DNA from: M55B175 sp964635265
GTDB lineage: Bacteria; Desulfobacterota; Desulfobacteria; Desulfobacterales; Desulfosalsimonadaceae
Assembly: GCA_964635265.1 (NCBI GenBank)
Contig: CAZWNV010000109.1
Span: forward strand, 1-10,127
Length of the DNA stretch: 10,127 nucleotides
Direction: 5' to 3'
Shown: in pieces, positions 6,049-10,127 of the stretch
Layout of the letters: every line of letters starts with the position of its first letter
Position numbering within the stretch: position 1 is the stretch's first letter
Made by a program: the position numbers and the translations under genes
The notes under the pieces: model-generated
Told to the model about the DNA's origin: nothing
What the model saw: the letters and a program-made list of their open reading frames with translations, nothing else
Databases searched by the model: none

Positions 6049-7953
6049 CTACTGGGATTTTGCCAGCCCGATCTCATGTAACACATCCTGAATTTCATCC
6101 AGGATCGTTGGGTCGTCGATGGTTGCCGGGGTCTTGAATTCCTGCTTGTCGGCCATTTTTTGAATGGTGCCGCGAAGGATTTTTCCGGATCGGGTTTTGG
6201 GCAGTCGTTTGACAATCGCTGCCTTTTTGAAGGCGGCCACAGGTCCGATCTGTTCGCGTACCCGTTGGACCGCCTCCCGGGTAATTTCCTCCGGATCCCG
6301 GGTAACACCTGCATTAAGCACCAGAAACCCCACCGGAACCTGCCCCTTCATTTCATCAGCAACCCCCAGAACCGCGCACTCGGCGACGTCCGGGAGACCT
6401 GCCAGCACTTCTTCCATGGCGCCGGTGGACAGCCTGTGGCCGGCTACGTTGATGATATCGTCGGTACGGCTCATGACGAAAATGTAGTTGTCTTCATCAA
6501 TCATCCCGGCATCTGCGGTTTTATAATAGCCCGGATATTCGGCGAGATAGGCGTCAAAAAAACGCTGTTCATTCTGCCAGAGGGTAGGCGAGCTGCCGGG
6601 CGGCAGAGGCAGTTTTACCGAGAGCGCGCCGATCTCCCCGACCGGGAGTTCTTCATTTTCCGTATTAAGCACTCGTACGTCCCATCCGGGGACTGCCTTG
6701 GTGGGGGAGCCGTATTTGACCGGGAAGGGCGTAAGGCCCATGCAGTTTGCGGCAATGGCCCAGCCGGTCTCTGTCTGCCACCAATGATCGATAACCGGAA
6801 CGTTCAGGTTGTTCTCGGACCACTGAATGGTTGCCGGGTCCGAGCGTTCGCCTGCAAGAAAAAGGATTTTGAAATGGGAAAGGTCATAGTTTTGCATCAG
6901 CTCAGCGTTGGGATCTTCCCGGCGGATGGCCCGGTAAGCGGTTGGCGCAGTGAACATGCATTTGACCTTGTGCTCGGAAATGACACGCCAGAAAACTCCG
7001 GCGTCCGGGGTTCCGACGGGCTTGCCCTCAAACAGGACGGTGGTGCAGCCTTTAAAAAGGGGGGCATAGACAATATAGGAATGGCCAACCACCCAGCCGA
7101 CGTCGGATGCCGCCCACCAGACATCATCCTCATCGATGTCATAGATGGCTTTCATGCTCCATTTCAGGGCCACGACATGGCCGCCGTTGTCCCGGACGAT
7201 GCCCTTGGGCTGGCCGGTGGTGCCGGATGTGTAAAGGATATAGAGCGGATCTGTAGCCTCAACAGACACACAGTCAACCGGTTTGGCCGCGGCCATGGCC
7301 TCTTCCCAGTCCATATCCCGGCCCGGTGTTAATGCCGCGGTCAGCTGGGGGCGCTGGTAGATAATACAGGCCTGCGGCTTTGCAGAAGCCAGTTCAATGG
7401 CTTCATCCAAAAGGGGTTTGTAGGCAATCGTTCGCTGGCCTTCAATGCCGCATGAGGCGGAGAGCACCAGCTTGGGCGTGGCATCGTCTATACGGGTGGC
7501 AAGCTCCTTTGCTGCAAATCCGCCGAACACCACGGAATGAACGGCCCCGATGCGGGCGCAGGCCAGCATGGCGACAACCGCCTGAGGGATCATGGGCATG
7601 TAGATAATGACCCTGTCGCCTTTTGCAACCCCCTTGTCGGCCAGTGCTCCGGCAAAGCGTGCCACCTCATCACGGAGCTGGGAATAGGAGAATTTTTGGA
7701 TGGTGCCGGTAACCGGGCTGTCGTATATCAGCGCCGTTCGGTCGCCGCGGCCGCGCTCGTCCACGTGAAGATCCAGGGCATTGTAGCAGGTATTGAGCTC
7801 TCCGCCCGTGAACCAACGGTAAAAAGGCTTTCTGGAAGTATCCAGCACCTTGTCCCATTTCTTGAACCAGCTGCAGTCCTCTGCCGCATCCTGCCAGAAG
7901 CCTTCGGGGTCGTCCAGGGAGCGCCGGTAGACGGCTTCATAAGAATTGCTCAT
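6049..7953 (-). CDS. prpE: Propionyl-CoA/acetyl-CoA synthetase (AMP-forming), PrpE type
   Basis: This cytoplasmic enzyme activates a short fatty acid with ATP and CoA to give acyl-CoA, AMP and PPi. The 634-residue length is standard for the family. Adenylate-forming motifs are all present: P-loop YTSGTTGQPKG (241-251), WWQTETGW (391-398), KTADAG with Asp481, the hinge region SRTDDIINVAGHR (495-507), and the catalytic/acetylatable Lys591 in PKTRSGK (585-591). The segment IDDATPKLVLSASCGIE (155-171) is typical of PrpE/ACSS3 enzymes rather than classical Acs, so propionate is the preferred guess; acetate or butyrate cannot be excluded. The ATG at 7953 has AAAGGAG 6 nt upstream. A plausible promoter lies at 8020-8048 and the leader is unusually C-rich. 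In a propionate- or acetate-using anaerobe it would feed acyl-CoA into methylmalonyl-CoA or acetyl-CoA oxidation. Confidence 0.9.
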   Translation of the reverse strand: MSNSYEAVYRRSLDDPEGFWQDAAEDCSWFKKWDKVLDTSRKPFYRWFTGGELNTCYNALDLHVDERGRGDRTALIYDSPVTGTIQKFSYSQLRDEVARFAGALADKGVAKGDRVIIYMPMIPQAVVAMLACARIGAVHSVVFGGFAAKELATRIDDATPKLVLSASCGIEGQRTIAYKPLLDEAIELASAKPQACIIYQRPQLTAALTPGRDMDWEEAMAAAKPVDCVSVEATDPLYILYTSGTTGQPKGIVRDNGGHVVALKWSMKAIYDIDEDDVWWAASDVGWVVGHSYIVYAPLFKGCTTVLFEGKPVGTPDAGVFWRVISEHKVKCMFTAPTAYRAIRREDPNAELMQNYDLSHFKILFLAGERSDPATIQWSENNLNVPVIDHWWQTETGWAIAANCMGLTPFPVKYGSPTKAVPGWDVRVLNTENEELPVGEIGALSVKLPLPPGSSPTLWQNEQRFFDAYLAEYPGYYKTADAGMIDEDNYIFVMSRTDDIINVAGHRLSTGAMEEVLAGLPDVAECAVLGVADEMKGQVPVGFLVLNAGVTRDPEEITREAVQRVREQIGPVAAFKKAAIVKRLPKTRSGKILRGTIQKMADKQEFKTPATIDDPTILDEIQDVLHEIGLAKSQ

Positions 7954-7970
7954 GCCTGACTCCTTTTTTT

Positions 7971-7998
7971 GGGGTTGGGGGTTGGAGGGGGGTGGTGG
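7971..7998 (+). other. G-rich tract (C-rich leader of prpE)
   Basis: The plus strand has G-runs of 4, 5 and 6 separated by TT and TTGGA, followed by two GG pairs. The prpE transcript therefore carries a C-rich, purine-poor stretch just before its Shine-Dalgarno. There are only three G-runs of three or more, so a canonical three-tetrad quadruplex is incomplete; a two-tetrad or bulged form is possible. Confidence 0.45.
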
Positions 7999-8019
7999 CT
8001 ACGAAACAAAACCGCCTTC

Positions 8020-8048
8020 ATAATAGCCTAAATCGAGCCCCGGGTAAA
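8020..8048 (-). promoter_or_regulatory. Candidate sigma70 promoter of prpE
   Basis: On the minus strand, -35 TTTACC (8048-8043) and -10 TATTAT (8025-8020) are separated by exactly 17 bp, matching consensus at 4/6 and 5/6. Transcription would begin near 8012 and give a leader of about 59 nt before the prpE ATG. It lies in the 130-bp gap after the hydrolase gene. Confidence 0.5.
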
Positions 8049-8083
8049 ATTTTTTTTCAACGCCGGGCGGATCCAACAGCGGT

Positions 8084-8872
8084 TCAGCGTCTTGCCAGAA
8101 AGGCAAGCAGCCGCTTGTTGAAAGCGTCCGCTGCCTCGATGTTGGAGAGGTGATAGGCCTGGGGCAGTACCGCCAGTTCCGCGTTTTTCATGTTTTCCTG
8201 GATCTGCTGTGCACTTGCCACAGGCGTGCCGGGGTCGTTTTCCCCCACCATGACCAATGCGGGCACGGCAATGCCGCTGATCCGGTCTGCAAGATCAAAG
8301 TTTTTGATGGCATGACAGCACCCGATAAAGCCGGAGACCGGCGTGCCCAGAATAATTTCCCGGATTCGTTCCGTGGTGGTCGGGGAGTGGGTCTGAAAAT
8401 CCGCACTCAGCCAGCGTTCCAGCGTATCGTCGACGACCGCTTCCATGCCCTTTTCATGTACCGCCTGGATGCGTTCTTCCCAAACGGATCCCATCTCCGG
8501 GGGGACCTTGCAGGTGGTGTCGCAGAGAATCAGGCTGGATACACATTCCGGGTGCTGCAGCGCAAGCGTCTGGCCGATCATGCCTCCCATGGAGATTCCC
8601 ATAAAATGGGCATGCCGGATGCCCAAAGCATCAAAGAGATCGACTACATCCGCGGCAAGCATCTCCATGGTGTAAGGCCCTTCCGGGGCAGAGGAGCCTC
8701 CGTGACCGCGCGTGTCAAAGGTTAAAACGCGGTATTTTTCCCGGAGGGCGATAACCTGTGCATCCCAGATGCCGGAGCTGCCGGCCAGACAATGACTGCA
8801 GGCGATAACCGGGGCCTCGGGGGGACCATCGATATCGTATTCAAGGGAAATGTCGTGGGTTGCTGCCTGCAT
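8084..8872 (-). CDS. Alpha/beta hydrolase, 3-oxoadipate enol-lactonase-like
   Basis: This is a cytoplasmic hydrolase of 262 residues with the complete alpha/beta-hydrolase triad: nucleophile Ser94 in GISMGG (92-97), acid Asp213 in GENDPGTP (210-217) and His241 in AYHLSN (239-244). The oxyanion-hole region SHCLAGSSGIWDAQV (26-40) and the DTRGHGGS motif (53-60) resemble PcaD-type 3-oxoadipate enol-lactonases and related esterases, but no other beta-ketoadipate genes are nearby, so the true substrate is open. ATG 8872 is chosen because AAGGAGG lies 4 nt upstream; an in-frame upstream ATG at 8908 would place that ribosome site inside the coding region. The 5' leader contains a 7-bp hairpin (8914-8936). 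It lies upstream of prpE on the same strand, 130 bp away, with a separate promoter likely for prpE. Confidence 0.85.
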   Translation of the reverse strand: MQAATHDISLEYDIDGPPEAPVIACSHCLAGSSGIWDAQVIALREKYRVLTFDTRGHGGSSAPEGPYTMEMLAADVVDLFDALGIRHAHFMGISMGGMIGQTLALQHPECVSSLILCDTTCKVPPEMGSVWEERIQAVHEKGMEAVVDDTLERWLSADFQTHSPTTTERIREIILGTPVSGFIGCCHAIKNFDLADRISGIAVPALVMVGENDPGTPVASAQQIQENMKNAELAVLPQAYHLSNIEAADAFNKRLLAFLARR

Positions 8873-8956
8873 GATGCCTCCTTGCATAAATTCGCGAATG
8901 GGGAACACCGCTTAGGGAAAAACCGGGTCTTTCCCTGCAACAGCGGGGGTTCAGCA

Positions 8957-9066
8957 GTATGCTGCAAATCATTTACAAATATAATTCCTGCGGCAGGTTT
9001 CGCAAAAAGCAATGGAGGCATTTATACGGCATTTCTCCCGTGGTTTTTGCCCTTGTATGCTGCAAA
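8957..9066 (+). repeat. 12-bp direct repeat pair
   Basis: GTATGCTGCAAA occurs exactly at 8957-8968 and 9055-9066, 98 bp apart. The first copy overlaps a CAGCA/TGCTG stem and the second overlaps the CTGCAAA palindrome. The meaning is unknown; it could be regulatory or a relic of duplication. Confidence 0.5.
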
Positions 9067-9082
9067 AATTTGCAGGCGCTGG

Positions 9083-9106
9083 AAAAGCAAGTCTCACGGA
9101 GCTTGC
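9083..9106 (-). terminator. Intrinsic terminator candidate downstream of slyD
   Basis: On the minus strand GCAAGCTC (9106-9099), loop CGT, then GAG-A-CTTGC (9095-9087) forms an eight-pair stem with one bulged A, followed by TTTT (9086-9083). It is about 133 nt past the slyD stop and upstream of the hydrolase gene, so it would insulate the two. Confidence 0.5.
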
Positions 9107-9141
9107 ACAAAGCAGGGGAGAGTCCGGACGGAGGAGAAACG

Positions 9142-9185
9142 GAAAGGCTCCGGGGACATTTCGGAGTTCTCCTGCGGAGCCTTTC
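9142..9185. other. Perfect 11-bp stem-loop downstream of slyD
   Basis: Arms GAAAGGCTCCG (9142-9152) and CGGAGCCTTTC (9175-9185) are exactly complementary around a 22-nt loop that itself contains GGAG/CTCC (9163-9166 / 9169-9172). There is no T-run on either strand, so it looks more like a stabilising or processed 3' RNA structure than a classic terminator. Confidence 0.5.
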
Positions 9186-9209
9186 GCTTGTATTCCAGGA
9201 TGGTTTCTG

Positions 9210-9230
9210 CGGCCCGAAGCGGCCGGGCCG
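9210..9230 (-). other. GC hairpin directly after slyD stop
   Basis: A 7-bp perfect stem CGGCCCG/CGGGCCG with a 7-nt loop starts about 8 nt after the slyD stop codon. It lacks a T-tract; it may help termination or protect the 3' end together with the two structures further downstream. Confidence 0.4.
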
Positions 9231-9238
9231 GCTTTGTA

Positions 9239-9733
9239 TCAGCAGCACCCGGAGGAGCAGTCGGTTCCGCAGGCGCTGCAGCCTCCTGTCGCCTGGGTGG
9301 GAGCATCGTTGATGCCGACAACTTCCACCTCAAAGGTCAGGCTCTTGTCTGCCAGGGGATGATTGAGGTCAACCACGAGCTTTTCATCGTCAAACTGGGC
9401 TACCCGGGCCGGAATCTGCTGTCCGTCCGGGGTCTGGAGCCCGATGATCTGGCCTACTTCGGGGTTCATCTCCGCGGGGACCTCTTCGCGGCTGAACGTG
9501 TGGGTATTGTTCTCATCTCTCTGGCCGTACGCCTGTTCCGGATCCAGGGTGAACTGCTTCTTCTCATTGAGTTCCATGCCAAGCAGTGCATCTTCAAAGC
9601 CCTTGATGATCTGTCCTGCTCCGACCTGCAGTTCCACGGGGGATTTCCCGTCGGTTGAATCAAAAACCTCCCCGTTATCCAGCGTGCCCTTATATTCGAC
9701 ACTCACAAATTTACCTTCTTCCACTTTCTGCAT
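9239..9733 (-). CDS. slyD: FKBP-type peptidyl-prolyl isomerase, SlyD-like, with Cys-rich tail
   Basis: This is a cytoplasmic prolyl isomerase and chaperone. The 164-residue protein follows the SlyD plan: an FKBP half-domain (about 1-70, with VEYKGTLDNGEVFDST and GAGQIIKGFEDALLGM), an inserted chaperone flap (about 72-120), and the closing FKBP strand DLNHPLADKSLTFEVEVV (122-139). The tail after residue 150 holds five cysteines (152, 155, 159, 163, 164), recalling the metal-binding tail of SlyD, which in E. coli binds nickel; here it is short and lacks the His-rich stretch. ATG 9733 is chosen because AAAGGAG lies 6 nt upstream; an in-frame ATG at 9760 would bury that site. A promoter candidate lies at 9776-9803. 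Metal binding by the tail is inferred from the cysteine pattern. Confidence 0.9.
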   Translation of the reverse strand: MQKVEEGKFVSVEYKGTLDNGEVFDSTDGKSPVELQVGAGQIIKGFEDALLGMELNEKKQFTLDPEQAYGQRDENNTHTFSREEVPAEMNPEVGQIIGLQTPDGQQIPARVAQFDDEKLVVDLNHPLADKSLTFEVEVVGINDAPTQATGGCSACGTDCSSGCC

Positions 9734-9775
9734 GGGTTTCTCCTTTTGGCTTAAATTCAAAAAAAACGTTCCCTA

Positions 9776-9803
9776 AACCTATCCATAAATATAAAATTGT
9801 CAA
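9776..9803 (-). promoter_or_regulatory. Candidate slyD promoter
   Basis: On the minus strand a perfect -35 TTGACA (9803-9798) is followed after 16 bp of AT-rich sequence by a weak -10 TAGGTT (9781-9776, 3/6). Transcription would start near 9769, giving a leader of about 36 nt to the slyD ATG. Confidence 0.45.
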
Positions 9804-9935
9804 GGAACAGCTTTGATGGCTTCGTGAAAAATCGAATATCTGCGTTGGGCTGCATCCTTTGGGTTTTGCGTCGCCCTTGGATCCAAAACGGAGCTTGGAC
9901 TTTTGCCTTTGCCATCTCAAGCTTCTAAGTACCGT
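9804..9935. repeat. Intergenic repeat-like segment
   Basis: This non-coding stretch begins with TTGATGGCTTCGT (9813-9825) followed by GAAAAATCGAATATCTGCG, a wording I associate with dispersed intergenic repeats in Desulfobacterota genomes. The same 13-mer occurs in opposite orientation at 150-162, over the wtpC stop. Only this short core is repeated inside the window, so the family assignment rests on recollection and not on copies seen here. Confidence 0.4.
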
Positions 9936-9950
9936 GATCTTATTATGCTG

Positions 9951-10006
9951 ATGGTATCGGTGGTAGGCGGTCTCCTCGCTCGGAAACCACCTCCCCCCGA
10001 TATCAT
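9951..10006. repeat. 25-bp-arm imperfect inverted repeat (long hairpin)
   Basis: Arms 9951-9975 and 9982-10006 are complementary at 20 of 25 positions, plus one G-T pair, around the 6-nt loop TCGCTC. The ends are ATGGTATCGG (9951-9960) and CCGATATCAT (9997-10006). It lies in gene-free sequence. It could be a hairpin of a small mobile or palindromic element, or part of a structured RNA. Confidence 0.6.
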
Positions 10007-10127
10007 TGACTTCCTGCCCCAGTTCCTTTCCCCCTATATGCTTTCAGCCGACCCCGGAAATTGCTGTCCGGCTTGCTCCCGGGCCTCGGCCGTGGGGTTA
10101 TTCCTTTGCCACTTCATGTTCAAGGCT
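10007..10127. other. Unassigned sequence at window end
   Basis: No gene is supported. A plus-strand frame from ATG 9945 stays open to the edge, but it has no ribosome site, crosses the inverted repeat and resembles no family I know. Confidence 0.4.

Larger units (their letters stand above)
8873..9238. other. 366-bp intergenic region with several hairpins, no gene seen
   Basis: No convincing gene on either strand: a minus-strand frame at 8973-9248 lacks a ribosome site and any family resemblance. The region holds the leader of the hydrolase gene, with stem AGGGAAA 8914-8920 / TTTCCCT 8930-8936. It also has a 12-bp direct repeat GTATGCTGCAAA at 8957-8968 and 9055-9066, and a near-palindrome CTGCAAA-AA-TTTGCAG at 9060-9075. 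A terminator candidate (9083-9106), an 11-bp stem (9142-9185) and a GC hairpin just after the slyD stop (9210-9230) complete the set. I could not assign a promoter for the hydrolase with confidence. Confidence 0.5.

Noticed and set aside
6160..7332. 390-codon plus-strand open frame
   Set aside because: It is antisense to prpE, which has every adenylate-forming motif.
8973..9248. Possible small minus-strand gene between slyD and the hydrolase
   Set aside because: It has no ribosome site, overlaps the slyD stop and hairpins, and has no recognisable features.
9945..10127. Plus-strand frame open at the window end
   Set aside because: No ribosome site, it crosses a long inverted repeat, and it matches no family I recognise.
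8873..10127. CRISPR array, tRNA or rRNA
   Set aside because: No regularly spaced repeats, no cloverleaf with conserved T-arm, and no rRNA-like sequence was seen here or elsewhere in the window.

Overview
The window looks like a chromosomal segment of a GC-rich anaerobic bacterium, most likely a Desulfobacterota (sulfate- or fatty-acid-oxidising 'deltaproteobacterial') lineage. This is inferred from a WtpABC-type tungstate/molybdate transporter, a PrpE-type acyl-CoA synthetase, a SlyD-like FKBP, a YkgJ-type Cys-cluster protein, and an intergenic repeat that resembles elements I associate with that phylum. No 16S gene or other decisive marker is present. A 10-N assembly gap lies at 1266-1275.

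Layout. 1-147: non-coding, with a small GC hairpin. 148-3039 (minus): wtpA-wtpB-wtpC, a compact operon for high-affinity tungstate/molybdate uptake (binding protein, permease, ATPase). 3040-3214: divergent control region with a palindrome whose geometry resembles a ModE box. 3215-4651 (plus): an NAD(P)-dependent aldehyde dehydrogenase of the coniferyl-aldehyde/ALDH3 type. 4743-5117 (plus): a short ModE-like DNA-binding protein that lacks metal-binding (MOP/TOBE) domains. 5119-5892 (minus): a YkgJ-family CxxCxxCC protein, tail-to-tail with the regulator gene and only one base between the stops. 6049-7953 (minus): prpE-like acyl-CoA synthetase with a plausible sigma70 promoter and an unusual C-rich leader. 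8084-8872 (minus): alpha/beta hydrolase of the enol-lactonase type. 8873-9238: 366-bp intergenic region with several hairpins, including a good intrinsic-terminator candidate. 9239-9733 (minus): SlyD-like peptidyl-prolyl isomerase with a Cys-rich tail. 9734-10127: slyD promoter, a repeat-like segment and a 25-bp-arm imperfect inverted repeat; no supported gene.

How it fits together. The transporter, the palindrome and the ModE-like protein suggest a local oxyanion-responsive circuit. The regulator has no visible metal-sensing domain, so it must sense indirectly, work with a partner, or regulate without metal. The aldehyde dehydrogenase shares the control region and is probably co-regulated, although it is not itself a W/Mo enzyme. 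The acyl-CoA synthetase, hydrolase and FKBP genes look like ordinary housekeeping or catabolic neighbours. The most interesting points are the sensor-less ModE-like protein with its candidate operator, the frame-inconsistent assembly gap in wtpB, and the repeat and inverted-repeat structures at the window ends.
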